The notes: a model not told the origin generated them from the sequence alone. 64,000 nucleotides of DNA from JAFKKS01 sp050187875 (GCA_050187875.1 JBFWXB010000024.1:1-64000), one strand, 5' to 3'; numbered from the stretch's first letter, positions 40,759 through 51,041 are shown. Numbers and translations: made by a program.

Positions 40759-43479
40759 CTAATCCCGCTTCATCTCCGAATACTGCCGCCGCAGCGCATA
40801 AAGCGCTTCGAGCGCCTCGCGCGGCGAGAGATCGTCGGGATTGAGCGCCGCGAGCGCGGCAAGCAACGCCTCCAGCGCCATATCCTTCGGCGCGGCCGCC
40901 TCACGCGGCGCGGCGGCGGCAAATAGCGGCAGATCGTCGAGAAGCTTGCGCGCCGGCGAGGCGCGATCTTCCGCCTCGAGAGCCGTGAGCACGCTTTGCG
41001 CACGCTCGATGACGGCGCGCGGCAGGCCGGCGAGTTTCGCGACCTGAATGCCATAGGAGCGGTCGGCGGCGCCGGCGACGACCTCGTGCAGAAACACGAC
41101 CTCGCCCTGCCACTCCTTCACGCGCACCGTCGCATTGTGCAGGCGCGGCAGTTTCGCGGCGAGCGCCGTGAGTTCATGGAAGTGGGTGGCGAACAGCGCG
41201 CGGCAACGGTTCCGCTCGTGCAGATGCTCGATCGTCGCCCAGGCGATCGAGAGCCCGTCGAAGGTCGCGGTGCCGCGCCCGATCTCGTCGAGAATGACGA
41301 GGGAACGCGCCGTCGCCTGATTGAGGATCGCCGCCGTCTCGACCATCTCGACCATGAAGGTTGAGCGCCCGCGCGCGAGATCGTCCGCGGCGCCGACGCG
41401 CGAGAACAGCCGGTCGACGACGCCGATGCGCGCGCGCTTGGCCGGCACGAAACTCCCCATCTGCGCCAGCACCGCGATCAGCGCATTCTGGCGCAGGAAC
41501 GTCGATTTGCCGGCCATGTTCGGGCCGGTAAGAAGCCAGATGCGGCCGGCATCACCGCCCGACAGATCGCAGTCGTTGGCGACGAATGGCCCGCCGTCGG
41601 TGACCAGCGCCTGCTCGACGACCGGGTGGCGTCCGCCTTCGATCGCAAAAGCAAGCCCGCGCTCGACCTCCGGGCGCGCGTAGCCGTTCGTCGATGCAAG
41701 CGCGGCGAGCGCGCAAGCGACATCGAGCCGCGCCACGGCTTGCGCTACCATGCGAATGGTCTCGCTTGCCGCGGCGGCCAGCGCCGCGAGGCGCTCGAAA
41801 ACATCGAGCTCGATCGCGAGCGCGCGTTGCGCCGCTGTCGCGATCTTCGCCTCCAGCTCGCCAAGCTCCGTCGAGGTGAAGCGCACCTGTCCGGCCAAGG
41901 TCTGGCGATGGATGAACGTGGCGTTGAACGGCGGCGCCAGCAGTTTCTCGCCGTGCTGCGCGGCGACGTCGACGAAATAGCCGAGCACATTGTTGTGCTT
42001 GATCTTGAGCGCGCGGATGCCGGTCTCGTCCGCATAGCGCGCCTGCAGCGCAGCGACGACGCGGCGGGACTCGTCGCGCAGCGCGCGCGTCTCATCGAGC
42101 ATCGCGTCATAGCCGGCGCGCACGAAGCCGCCGTCGCGCTTGAGGAGCGGCAATTCGTCAGCGAGCGCACGTGCGCATTCCTGCGCGAGCGCACCGTCGC
42201 CGCGGCGCAAGTCCGCGGCGATCGCTGCGGTCTCCACCGGCCGCTCGGTCATCGCAGCGAGCCGCGCCGCGATTGCGTCTGCAACGGCGAGTCCCTGCCC
42301 GATGGCTGCGAGATCGCGCGGTCCGCCGCGCCCCAGCACGAGGCGCGAAAGCGCACGCGTGAGATCGGGCGCCGCGCGCATATGCTCGCGCAGCTCCCCA
42401 CGCGCAATGCCGTCGTTGACGAAAGCCTCGACCGCATCGAGCCGCGCGGCGATCGCCGCCGGATCGGTGAGCGGTGCGGCAAGCCGCTGCGCCAGGAGGC
42501 GCGAGCCTGCCGCCATCACCGTCTGATCGATGCAGGCCAGGAGCGAGCCGCGCCGCTCGCCTGAGAGCTTGACCATGAGCTCGAGATTGGCGCGCGTCGC
42601 CGCGTCGATCTGCAGCGTCGCCTCGCCCGCTTCGCGCGTCGGCGGCGACAGCGGCGGACGCTTGCCGATCTGCGTGCGCTCGACATAGGTCACACAGGCG
42701 GCGGCCGCGGACAGCTCGGCCCGCGAGAGCGCGCCGAACGCGGCCGTATCGGCGACGGCAAAGTAGGCGGCAAGGCGGCGCTCCGCGGTGGCGCCGTCGA
42801 ACACGTCGCGCGTCGCCGGCGTCACCGCTGAAAGCGAGCGCCAATAGGCCTGCAGCTCTGTGTCATTATAAAGCGTGTCTGAGACAATGATCTCGGCCGC
42901 GTCGAGCCGTGCGACCTCGGCGGCGACGCCGACCCGATCGCGCTCGGCGACGGCAAAGTCGCCGGTCGACATGTCGATCCAGGCCAGACCGTACTGAGCA
43001 TCGGATGTCGCGCCTGCGCCGCGCACACGTGCGATCGCGAGGAGGTAATTATTGCGGCGCGCGTCGAGGAGCGTGTCCTCGGTGAGCGTGCCCGGCGTGA
43101 CGAGGCGCACGACATCGCGGCGCACGACACTTTTGGCGCCGCGCTTCTTCGCCTCCGCCGGATCCTCGACCTGCTCGCAGACGGCGACACGATGGCCGAG
43201 CGCGATCAGCCGATGCAGATATTCGTCGGCGCGCTCGACCGGCACGCCGCACATCGGGATGTCCGCGCCGAGATGCTTGCCGCGCTTCGTCAAGACGATG
43301 CCGAGCGCCTGGCTCGCGGTCTCGGCATCGCCGAAGAACAACTCGTAGAAATCGCCCATGCGGTAGAACAGGAGCGAATCCGGATTCGCGGCCTTGATCT
43401 CGATATATTGCTCCATCATCGGCGTGACGCGGCCAGGCGCGGCGACCGGCGGCGATGATGATGGCGCGGCGATATCCAT
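40759..43479 (-). CDS. mutS: DNA mismatch repair protein MutS
   Basis: A 906-residue mismatch sensor. The N-terminal mismatch-binding domain holds DSLLFYRMGDFYELF with the Phe-x-Glu motif; connector, lever and clamp domains follow. The ATPase has Walker A TGPNMAGKST and Walker B LVILDEIGRGTATFDG, with STFMVEMVETA and ATHFHEL. The C-terminal tail is of family length. The start MDIAAPSSSPPVAAPGRVTPM at 43479 is chosen for family length; an open frame extends upstream without support. Confidence 0.96.
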   Translation of the reverse strand: MDIAAPSSSPPVAAPGRVTPMMEQYIEIKAANPDSLLFYRMGDFYELFFGDAETASQALGIVLTKRGKHLGADIPMCGVPVERADEYLHRLIALGHRVAVCEQVEDPAEAKKRGAKSVVRRDVVRLVTPGTLTEDTLLDARRNNYLLAIARVRGAGATSDAQYGLAWIDMSTGDFAVAERDRVGVAAEVARLDAAEIIVSDTLYNDTELQAYWRSLSAVTPATRDVFDGATAERRLAAYFAVADTAAFGALSRAELSAAAACVTYVERTQIGKRPPLSPPTREAGEATLQIDAATRANLELMVKLSGERRGSLLACIDQTVMAAGSRLLAQRLAAPLTDPAAIAARLDAVEAFVNDGIARGELREHMRAAPDLTRALSRLVLGRGGPRDLAAIGQGLAVADAIAARLAAMTERPVETAAIAADLRRGDGALAQECARALADELPLLKRDGGFVRAGYDAMLDETRALRDESRRVVAALQARYADETGIRALKIKHNNVLGYFVDVAAQHGEKLLAPPFNATFIHRQTLAGQVRFTSTELGELEAKIATAAQRALAIELDVFERLAALAAAASETIRMVAQAVARLDVACALAALASTNGYARPEVERGLAFAIEGGRHPVVEQALVTDGGPFVANDCDLSGGDAGRIWLLTGPNMAGKSTFLRQNALIAVLAQMGSFVPAKRARIGVVDRLFSRVGAADDLARGRSTFMVEMVETAAILNQATARSLVILDEIGRGTATFDGLSIAWATIEHLHERNRCRALFATHFHELTALAAKLPRLHNATVRVKEWQGEVVFLHEVVAGAADRSYGIQVAKLAGLPRAVIERAQSVLTALEAEDRASPARKLLDDLPLFAAAAPREAAAPKDMALEALLAALAALNPDDLSPREALEALYALRRQYSEMKRD

Positions 43480-43651
43480 GGGCGGGAACGCTAGCCCATG
43501 AGGCGGCGTGCGGGAAACCGCGCGGACCCGTTGGCGCGCTGATGCCCACAAGTCGATCCTGCCATATCGGTGACGCCGATGAGGCATTCCTGCGATCCGC
43601 TTGCCAAAGCGGCGAGCGTGAGGCATTGCGACGGTAACGAGGGAGAGCGTG

Positions 43652-44545
43652 ATGACCAAAAGACTGGCCGGCGTGATCGCCGCCATCGCGACCGCCGTGG
43701 ACGAGAGAAGCGAACCGGACCTCGCACGCTCCGTCGCATTCGCGGAATACCTCCTGGCCAACGGCTGCGACGGGCTCAATGTGCTCGGCACGACGGGCGA
43801 GGCGACCTCTTTCTCACTGACCCAGCGCGAGCGCGTGATGAGCGCTTATAAAGGCGCCGGCCTGACGATGAATCGCCTGATGGTGGGCACGGGCGCGGCG
43901 GCGCTCGCCGACGCCATCGCACTCACGCAACATGCCGCGGGCCTCGGGTTCGGCGGCGCGCTGGTGTTGCCGCCCTTCTATTATAAGAACGTGCCCGACG
44001 ACGGCCTGATGGCCTATGTCGCAGGCATTATCGCCGCGACCTCGGACCAGCCGATTCCGATCTACCTCTATAATTTCCCCGCGATGTCGGGGATCGTGTG
44101 GCGGCCCGATCTCGTGCGCAAGCTGCGCGCCGCCCACGGATCGCGCCTCGCCGGCCTCAAGGATTCGTCCGGCGACATGGCTTATGCTCGCGAAATGGCG
44201 ACCATCGCCGACGATTTCGACGTGTTCCCTTCGAACGAGGCCGTCTTGCTCGAGGCGCGGGAAGGCAAGTTCGCGGGCTGCATCTCGGCCACCGCCAACG
44301 TCAATTCCGACCTGTGCGGCCTTGCTTGGCGCAATGGCGATAAGGCCGCCCACGAAACGGCGGTCGCCATCCGCAAGCTGTTCGATGGGCGTCCTCTGGT
44401 GCCCGGCATCAAGGCCCTGATCGCACACACCCAGGCCGATCCGGGCTGGGCCCGCACCATGCCGCCTTTGGCCCCGGTCTCGGCCCAGGACCAGACCGCC
44501 ATCCTGTCCGGCCACGACGGCCTGCGGGCTCGCCGCGTCGCCTGA
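43652..44545 (+). CDS. dihydrodipicolinate synthase/N-acetylneuraminate lyase family aldolase
   Basis: A 297-residue TIM-barrel aldolase. The Schiff-base Lys is in RLAGLKDSSGD, the catalytic Tyr in PIYLYNFPAMSG, and the GTTGEATSF motif near residue 45 binds the carboxylate. It condenses or cleaves pyruvate-containing substrates; DapA itself is usually recognisable by context, which is missing here, so another 2-oxo-acid aldolase is more likely. GGGAGAG at 43641-43647 supports the ATG at 43652. Divergent from mutS. Confidence 0.9.
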   Translation: MTKRLAGVIAAIATAVDERSEPDLARSVAFAEYLLANGCDGLNVLGTTGEATSFSLTQRERVMSAYKGAGLTMNRLMVGTGAAALADAIALTQHAAGLGFGGALVLPPFYYKNVPDDGLMAYVAGIIAATSDQPIPIYLYNFPAMSGIVWRPDLVRKLRAAHGSRLAGLKDSSGDMAYAREMATIADDFDVFPSNEAVLLEAREGKFAGCISATANVNSDLCGLAWRNGDKAAHETAVAIRKLFDGRPLVPGIKALIAHTQADPGWARTMPPLAPVSAQDQTAILSGHDGLRARRVA

Positions 44546-44695
44546 CCGGGAGTTTTGAATAAGGCGCAAAGCGTCTGGCGCGTTGACGTGCGCCACCCAC
44601 GCTCCTATAAGCGGCGCGGATTTCCAGGCCCTATCGGCTGCCGTATCGCGCCCGGACCTTTCGCGGCGCACCGAACCCTATTGAACGAGAGCACA

Positions 44696-44962
44696 ATGGC
44701 GAACACGACGTCCGCAAAGAAGGCCACGCGCAAGATCGCGCGTCGCACCGAGATCAACAAATCCCGCCGCACCCGCATGCGCTCCGAAGTGCGCAAGGTC
44801 GAGGAGGCGATCGCCTCGGGCGACCGCAAATCCGCTTCCGCGGCGTTGCGCCAGGCCGAGCCGGAGATCATGCGCGCGGCGCAGAAGGGCGTCATTCATA
44901 AAGCGTCGGCGAGCCGCAAGGTCTCCCGCCTCGCGCATCAGATCGCCAAGCTCGCACAGTAA
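44696..44962 (+). CDS. rpsT: 30S ribosomal protein S20
   Basis: An 88-residue basic helical protein, MANTTSAKKATRKIARRTEIN to LAHQIAKLAQ, matching S20 throughout. It binds 16S rRNA early in small-subunit assembly. The start codon follows AACGAGAGC. A strong intrinsic terminator follows. Next gene on this strand is dnaA. Confidence 0.97.
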   Translation: MANTTSAKKATRKIARRTEINKSRRTRMRSEVRKVEEAIASGDRKSASAALRQAEPEIMRAAQKGVIHKASASRKVSRLAHQIAKLAQ

Positions 44963-44990
44963 AACCGCGCTTCCTGCGCGATAGACGGAA

Positions 44991-45018
44991 GGCCCGGCCT
45001 CTCGCCGGGCCTTTTTTG
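44991..45018 (+). terminator. rho-independent terminator of rpsT
   Basis: GGCCCGGC (44991-44998), a short CTCTC loop, GCCGGGCC, and then six T (45012-45017). A GC-rich eight-bp stem followed by a T run. Confidence 0.9.
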
Positions 45019-45836
45019 TTGCCTCATGGCGGGTCGGATCGCGATGTCCGCCCTTCTCCGTCGCATCACGAGGGCAAAAAATCGCATCAAAATGCGTGAT
45101 TGGCCGGCATCGGACCGCGTCGGTTACCCGGCCCGATCGCTCAAAAAAAAGGCCGATGACGCAATAACTTATGGCGCAAGCCGGGCGAAGGACTTTGATT
45201 TTGCGACCATTGTGACGAATTTGTTAAGCGATTGCCTCCGCGCCGCCACCTTCCGGCCCCGCCGTTGCAGGTCAGTCACAGCGACCGATTCCGCCCAATG
45301 ATTCAACTCGTTGTCTCGATGTAGGACGCGAGACCGGGGGAGAACGGATGGAGTTCGACTAGCCGCCGCGGCAGGGGGTCGGAAAATCCACGTTGCGGCT
45401 CCGCCACGGGGGTGTATCGTCACCCTCGCCTTCCGGGCATGAAGTCTTCGGCAAGGCGGACGTATCGGCCGCGCAATGAACAACCTGCGGCAGTCGTCCA
45501 TCACCATGTGGCTGAACTACCGACGCCATATGTAGTGTGGGGTAAGCGTTAAATCTTCGCGATGACTTTGCGGCGCATGTTTTATTACATTGTGCCGTTA
45601 GGGTGATCTTTGTTCTTCTTATTGTGCGGCGTGAGAAAACCTTGCGATTGATCGCAGAGGCGGGGCGGACATGACTGTATTGATCCTTATTCCAGATGAT
45701 CGATTAACCCAGATGCCGGGCGGCGGCACTGCGAAGACCGAGCCCCCTGACGGCTGCCTTCGCGTCCCGGACTAGACGTCCGTTCCACGGCCTCATGGCC
45801 CGCCGCATCGACCCGAAATTCTGGAGATAGAGAGTG
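45019..45836 (+). other. long intergenic region upstream of dnaA, possible origin region
   Basis: 818 bases without a credible gene. It holds A runs (eight A near 45143-45150), an A/T-richer patch at about 45540-45690 and two GATTC (GANTC) sites 13 bases apart (45287 and 45300), the recognition sequence of the alphaproteobacterial CcrM methylase. I find no good match to the DnaA box TTATCCACA, so calling it oriC is not supported; it is certainly the dnaA leader. Confidence 0.4.
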
Positions 45837-47348
45837 ATGCTCAAACACTCCGATACCGCTGCCCTTCCCGACGCCGACCTTTCGAACCATCGCCGCTTTC
45901 CTCGGAACGTCGCAACGGCCGACGGCGTCGCCGCCACGGACGAGGAGCGCTGGGACCGCGTCAAGAAGCGGCTGCGCGCGGAACTGGGCGAAGATATTTT
46001 TCTGAGCTGGTTCACACGCATGGAGCTCGACGCCGTCGAGGGGAACAATGTGAAGCTGTCGGTGCCGACGCGCTTCCTGAAAAGCTGGATCCTCGCTCAC
46101 TATGCCGAGCGGGTGCTGGCCGGCTGGAAGCAGGAGCATTCGACGGTCGCCCGCATTGATATCGGCGTGCGCTCCGCCGTGATCCGCAATCAGGCGCAAA
46201 AGACCAAGCCGAACGATGTGACGCCGCCAGCGCCCGTGCGCGAGACGCGCGCTCCCATGGCCGATGGCGAAATCCGTCCGACGACGGCCGCGAGCGCCGA
46301 CGCCCTCGGCGGCTCTCCGCTCGATCCGCGCCTGACCTTCGAGACGTTCCTGCTTGGCCGCGCCAACAAGCTCGCCCATGCCGCCGCGCGACAAGTCGCG
46401 GAAGCCAAACGCGGCGACGCGGTGATGTTCAATCCCCTCTACGTCCACGCCGCGGTAGGGCTCGGCAAGACGCATCTCCTCCAGGCGATCGCCTGGGCCG
46501 GCAACAGGAATGGCCGCCGCGTCCTCTATCTCACCGCCGAAAAATTCATGTACGGCTTCGTCTCCGCCATCAAGACGCAGACGGCGCTCGCGTTCAAAGA
46601 GATGCTGCGCGGCATCGACGTCCTGGTGATCGACGACCTGCAATTCTTGCAAGGAAAATCGACGCAGGCCGAGTTCTGCCACACGCTGAACGCGTTGATC
46701 GATGCCGGCCGTCAGGTGGTAGTCGCAGGCGACCGGCCGCCGAGCGAGCTCGAAAGCCTCGAGGATCGCGTGCGCTCGCGCCTCGCCGGCGGCCTCGTCA
46801 CGGAGATCGGCAGCTTCGAGGAGGATCTGCGCCTCGCCATCCTCAAGGCGCGCGTCACTGCCGCGCGGGTGCACCATCCCGCCTTCGACGTGCCGCCGCC
46901 GGTGCTCGCTTTCGTCGCGCGCATGATCACGCATAACGGCCGCGACCTCGACGGCGCGCTCAACCGGCTCCTCGCCCACAACAAGCTCACCGGCCAGCCG
47001 GTGACGATGGAGATGGCGGAGCTTGCGGTCCGTGATCTGGTGCGCCCGCAGGAGCCTAAGCGCGTCAAGATCGAGGACATCCAGCGCGCCGTCGCGCGCC
47101 ACTACAATGTCAGCCGCGCGGACATGCTTTCCTCGCGCCGCACGGCCAATGTCGTGCGCCCCCGCCAGATCGCCATGTATCTCGCCAAGACCTTGACCTT
47201 GCGCTCGCTGCCGGAGATTGGCCGCCGCTTCGGTGGACGCGACCACACCACGGTGCTGCATGCCGTGCGCAAGATCGAGCATCTCGCCGACAGCGACAAG
47301 GTGCTGGCCGAGGAGATCGAGATCCTCAAGCGCATGCTGATGGAGTAG
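45837..47348 (+). CDS. dnaA: chromosomal replication initiator protein DnaA
   Basis: A 503-residue AAA+ initiator. Domain I is at about 40-105 (WDRVKKRLRAELGEDIFLSWF), followed by a linker. The ATPase has Walker A GLGKTHLLQA, Walker B VLVIDDLQFLQG and sensor regions, and domain IV has the DNA-binding signature GGRDHTTVLHAVRKIE. It opens the origin. The ATG at 45837 is preferred, with a GGAG ten bases upstream; GTG at 45834 is equally placed. dnaN follows 345 bases later. Confidence 0.96.
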   Translation: MLKHSDTAALPDADLSNHRRFPRNVATADGVAATDEERWDRVKKRLRAELGEDIFLSWFTRMELDAVEGNNVKLSVPTRFLKSWILAHYAERVLAGWKQEHSTVARIDIGVRSAVIRNQAQKTKPNDVTPPAPVRETRAPMADGEIRPTTAASADALGGSPLDPRLTFETFLLGRANKLAHAAARQVAEAKRGDAVMFNPLYVHAAVGLGKTHLLQAIAWAGNRNGRRVLYLTAEKFMYGFVSAIKTQTALAFKEMLRGIDVLVIDDLQFLQGKSTQAEFCHTLNALIDAGRQVVVAGDRPPSELESLEDRVRSRLAGGLVTEIGSFEEDLRLAILKARVTAARVHHPAFDVPPPVLAFVARMITHNGRDLDGALNRLLAHNKLTGQPVTMEMAELAVRDLVRPQEPKRVKIEDIQRAVARHYNVSRADMLSSRRTANVVRPRQIAMYLAKTLTLRSLPEIGRRFGGRDHTTVLHAVRKIEHLADSDKVLAEEIEILKRMLME

Positions 47349-47693
47349 GCGGAGACAGCGCCGCTCGCACAACGGTCGCGCAAAGTCCCGAAGCCTTTCT
47401 TCTCACCTCCCCCTGAAAAGGGGAGGTCGGTCTGCGAAGCAGACCGGGTGGGGGTCAATTTGCGCGCGCACGACCCCCACCCCGACCCTCCCCCTTTCAG
47501 GGGGGAGCAGTTCCCTGCCGAGGGCTGGACGTATCACCTAGCCCTTGTTTTTCCTGCGGGAAAGCGCCGCGGACATCGTCTCCACGCTTGCCTTGGGCCG
47601 CGCAAAAAGCCACTTTTCTTGCCCGCTTTGGGTTCGAAGGTAGGGGCCCATCAGCGGCCGCGGCACCCGTCGCTGCGGGTGAGGGAGCTGGAT
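47349..47693 (+). other. dnaA-dnaN intergenic region with a mosaic repeat
   Basis: No gene. A type A palindromic repeat lies at 47405-47507: CCTCCCCCTGAAAAGGGGAGG and GGTCTGCGAAGCAGACC hairpins, then GACCCCCACCC and CCCTCCCCCTTTCAGGGGGGAG. The rest presumably holds the dnaN promoter; GAGGGAG upstream of dnaN is its ribosome site. Confidence 0.6.
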
Positions 47694-48812
47694 ATGAAAG
47701 TCACCGTTGAGCGCGCGGAACTGCTCAAATCCCTTGGCCATGTGCATCGTGTGGTCGAGCGCCGCAACACAATCCCGATCCTCGCCAATGTGCTGCTGCG
47801 CGCCGCCAAGTCGAAGCTGAGCCTGAAGGCGACCGATCTCGATCTCGAGGTCATCGAGCCGCTTGACGCGGAAGTTGGCACCGGTGGCGCGACCACGGTC
47901 CCGGCCCACATGTTCTACGAGATCGTGCGCAAGCTCCCCGACGGCTCGCAGGTCGTCATCGAGGCGACCGGCGAGCGGGCGAGCCTCGCGATCCGCGCCG
48001 GCCGCTCCCGCTTCACCCTGCAGACGCTGCCCGAGACCGACTTCCCCGATCTCGCGGCCGGCGAGATGACGCACAAGTTCACCCTCGCGGCGGGCGACCT
48101 CAAGAAGCTGATCGATAAGACGCAGTTCGCGATCTCGACCGAGGAGACGCGCTACTACCTCAACGGCATCTATCTGCATAACCCCGCGGGGACTGACAGC
48201 CCGACCCTGCGCGCGGTCGCAACCGACGGCCACCGCCTCGCGCAATTCGAATTGCCGGCCCCGAAGGGAGCCGTGGGCATGCCCGGCGTCATCATCCCGC
48301 GCAAGACCGTGGGCGAACTGCAGCGCCTGATCGAGAACGGTGAGGCCGAGGTGCAGGTCGAGCTCTCGCAGAGCAAGATCCGCTTCATGCTCGGCGACAT
48401 GGTGCTAACCTCGAAACTGATCGACGGCACCTTCCCCGATTATGCCCGCGTTATTCCGACCGGGAATGACAAGCACCTCACCGTCGACAAGAAGGATTTC
48501 GAGGCCGCCGTCGACCGCGTTTCGACCGTGTCGAGCGAGCGCGGCCGCGCGGTGAAGCTCTCGCTCTCCGGCCGGCGGCTTCTTCTCTCGGTCACCAATC
48601 CGGATTCCGGCAGCGCGACCGAGGAGCTCGAGGTCGGCTATGACGGCGACCCGCTCGATATCGGCTTCAACTCGCGCTACCTGCTCGACATCGCCGCGCA
48701 GATCGACGGCGAGCAGGCGGTGCTCAAGCTTGCTGATCCCGGATCACCGACGCTGATCCAGGAGACGGAGGCCTCCGGCGCGCTCTACGTGCTGATGCCG
48801 ATGCGGGTGTAA
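47694..48812 (+). CDS. dnaN: DNA polymerase III beta sliding clamp
   Basis: A 372-residue clamp with three repeated domains (about 1-120, 130-250 and 255-372). It begins MKVTVERAELLKSLGHVHRVV and includes the typical AVATDGHRLAQ and the C-terminal LYVLMPMRV; the terminal M-P-M-R is the family end. It rings DNA and tethers polymerase III. The start at 47694 follows GAGGGAG. Confidence 0.97.
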   Translation: MKVTVERAELLKSLGHVHRVVERRNTIPILANVLLRAAKSKLSLKATDLDLEVIEPLDAEVGTGGATTVPAHMFYEIVRKLPDGSQVVIEATGERASLAIRAGRSRFTLQTLPETDFPDLAAGEMTHKFTLAAGDLKKLIDKTQFAISTEETRYYLNGIYLHNPAGTDSPTLRAVATDGHRLAQFELPAPKGAVGMPGVIIPRKTVGELQRLIENGEAEVQVELSQSKIRFMLGDMVLTSKLIDGTFPDYARVIPTGNDKHLTVDKKDFEAAVDRVSTVSSERGRAVKLSLSGRRLLLSVTNPDSGSATEELEVGYDGDPLDIGFNSRYLLDIAAQIDGEQAVLKLADPGSPTLIQETEASGALYVLMPMRV

Positions 48813-48826
48813 CGGCCAGGACGAAT

Positions 48827-51040
48827 CTACACCGCTTTGCCTTCCAGCACTGATTTCACTCGCTCCGGCGTCATCGGCAGCGTGCGCAGGCGCGCGCCGG
48901 TCGCGTCGAACACTGCGTTGGCGAGAGCAGCGGCGACCGTGGTGCAGGAGGCCTCCCCGGCGCCGACCGGCTTTTCCATCGGCCGGTCGATCAGATCGAT
49001 GTCGATCCTCGGCACGCCCGAGAAGGCGAGGATCGGATAGCTCGACCAGTCGACGCTGGTGACGCCATTGCTGTCGAACTTGACCTCTTCCATCAGCGCG
49101 CGCGACAGCGTCTGCGTGATCGAGCCTTCGATCTGCGATCGCACGCCATCCGGGTTGATGATCTGCCCGCAGTCATGCGCACAGACCACACGCTCGACCT
49201 GGATCGCGCCGCTCGCCCGTTCAACGGCGACCTCCATGCCCATCGCCACATAAGCCTCGTTGAACTTGTAGTGGATGTAGGCAAGGCCGCGCCCGCGCGC
49301 GATCGCGGCTGCATCATTTCTCGCCGGTGAGACCCGCGTCTCCCACTTCATCATCGACGCGACACGCCGCAACACCTCGAGGCCACGCGGATCGGAGAGG
49401 CCGCGCAACCGGAACTCCAGCGGATCGACGCCGGCCGCATGCGCAAGCTCATCGGTGAAGCTCTCGACTGCGAAGCAATTGGCCGGCTTGCCGGGCGAGC
49501 GGATCGGCGCCGGGCGTAGCGGCGTGTCCTTGAGCCAATGCACCACGACCTGCGCGCCGCCGGCCGCATAAGGCGGCTCGCCGTTCTGTGAGATCAAACC
49601 GGTGTTGTAGCCTCTGACGTCGTCGAGCCCGGCGGCTTCCGGCGCGAGCAGCGGAATGCTGGGCATGCCGCGCGTCGTCTGCGGAATCCACATCTCGGTC
49701 TTCCAGTCGAGAATGCGGCCGTCGGCGGACACGGCGCCGGACACGTCGAGGAGTTGCGGCGGCCCTTTGGGATCCCAGCCGTGCTCGTCCTCGCGCATCC
49801 ATTGCACGCGCACGGGACGCCCCGCCGCGCGCGAGAGGATCGCGGCGTCCGCCGCCGCGTCCTCATGGCCGTTCATCCCATAGCAGCCGGAGCCTTCGAC
49901 ATAGATGAGGCGCACCTTGTCCTTCGGCAGCTTGAGGAAGCGCGCGAACGTCGCCTGGTTGCCGTGCGTCCCTTGCGACGCCGTCCAGATGATCGCGCGT
50001 TCGCCGTTGACGTCGGCGACCGCGCATGACGGTCCCATCGAGCCGTGGCTCTGCATCGGCCAGAAATACGTCGCCTTCAATTGTCTGGCGCCTTCCGGCA
50101 GCTCCGCACCGGGCGTGCCCTTGTTGACCAGAACCTGATCGGTGATGGTCGGATCGTTGCGCAGCTTGTCGGTGAGCCCGCTTTGATCCGGCAGCCCGCC
50201 GCCACCGCTCCATTGCGCCTTGAGCGCACGCGCGGCCTTGACGGCGGTCCACTCGTCCTCGGCCGTGACGGCCAGGAAATCCTTGACGCGGACGACCTTC
50301 ACGCCCGGCAGATGGCCGACGGACGATTCGTCGACAGAGACGAGACTCGCGCCGATGGCCGGCGGGCGGATCACCCGGCCGTGCAGCATGTTCGGCACGG
50401 AAAAGTCTTGGATATAGGTCTTGAGGCCGGTGCATTTTGCCGGCACGTCCGGGCGCGGGATCGGCTTCCCGACCAATTTATAGTCGGACGGATTTTTCAC
50501 CGGCGCTTTCGGATCGAGCTTGAGATTGAAGCTCTTGCCGCCAATCAGCTGGGCAAAGCTCACGCCCGGCCCGCCGGCTTTCGGAACGACCTTCCCGTCC
50601 GCCGTGGTGAGGTCTTCCGGCTTGGCGTTGAGCGTCCGTGCGGCGAGCTCGATCATCCCCTTGCGCGCCGTCGCGGCCGCCTGACGGATTTGCATGCCGC
50701 CAACCTGAATGCCGTTCGAGCCGGAGGTGCGGCCCTGGTCGGGCGTGAGTGCGGTGTCGCCTTCGACATATTTGATCTTGTCGAAGGGCACGCCGAGTTC
50801 TTCGGCGACGATCTGCGGCAGCGCGGCGCGCAGCCCCTGACCGAGATCGACCTTGCCGGAGTAAAGCGTGACGGTGCCGTCGGCATTGACGGCGAGGAAC
50901 GCATCGACCTCGCCTTTGTCGAGGGATTTCGTCGCGGTCTGCGCGAGCGCGCCTTTCGGCAGGCCGGCAAGCGCGAAGCCGACGGTGAGCGCGCCGCCCT
51001 TGATGAGCGTGCGGCGGGAGAGTTTGACGTGCGCGTTCAT
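48827..51040 (-). CDS. molybdopterin-dependent hydroxylase large subunit (xanthine dehydrogenase family)
   Basis: A 737-residue protein with a twin-arginine signal (SRRTLIKGG), so it is exported folded. It belongs to the IorB/CoxL-type group with molybdenum cytosine-dinucleotide cofactor: YSGKVDLGQGLRAALPQIVAEE, HGSMGPSCAVADV, the GTHGNQATFARFL substrate region, and PVGAGEASCTTVAAA with the catalytic Glu near the end. With the [2Fe-2S] gene upstream it forms an isoquinoline-1-oxidoreductase- or aldehyde-oxidase-like enzyme; substrate unknown. It lies, oppositely oriented, between dnaN and recF. Confidence 0.88.
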   Translation of the reverse strand: MNAHVKLSRRTLIKGGALTVGFALAGLPKGALAQTATKSLDKGEVDAFLAVNADGTVTLYSGKVDLGQGLRAALPQIVAEELGVPFDKIKYVEGDTALTPDQGRTSGSNGIQVGGMQIRQAAATARKGMIELAARTLNAKPEDLTTADGKVVPKAGGPGVSFAQLIGGKSFNLKLDPKAPVKNPSDYKLVGKPIPRPDVPAKCTGLKTYIQDFSVPNMLHGRVIRPPAIGASLVSVDESSVGHLPGVKVVRVKDFLAVTAEDEWTAVKAARALKAQWSGGGGLPDQSGLTDKLRNDPTITDQVLVNKGTPGAELPEGARQLKATYFWPMQSHGSMGPSCAVADVNGERAIIWTASQGTHGNQATFARFLKLPKDKVRLIYVEGSGCYGMNGHEDAAADAAILSRAAGRPVRVQWMREDEHGWDPKGPPQLLDVSGAVSADGRILDWKTEMWIPQTTRGMPSIPLLAPEAAGLDDVRGYNTGLISQNGEPPYAAGGAQVVVHWLKDTPLRPAPIRSPGKPANCFAVESFTDELAHAAGVDPLEFRLRGLSDPRGLEVLRRVASMMKWETRVSPARNDAAAIARGRGLAYIHYKFNEAYVAMGMEVAVERASGAIQVERVVCAHDCGQIINPDGVRSQIEGSITQTLSRALMEEVKFDSNGVTSVDWSSYPILAFSGVPRIDIDLIDRPMEKPVGAGEASCTTVAAALANAVFDATGARLRTLPMTPERVKSVLEGKAV

Positions 51041-51041
51041 G

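Noticed and set aside
45541..45720. DnaA boxes in the dnaA leader
   Set aside because: Candidates such as TTATTGTGC and TTATTCCAG differ from TTATCCACA at too many positions.
45687..47372. 561-codon minus-strand frame opposite dnaA
   Set aside because: Low-complexity His/Arg/Glu composition without motifs; shadow of dnaA.
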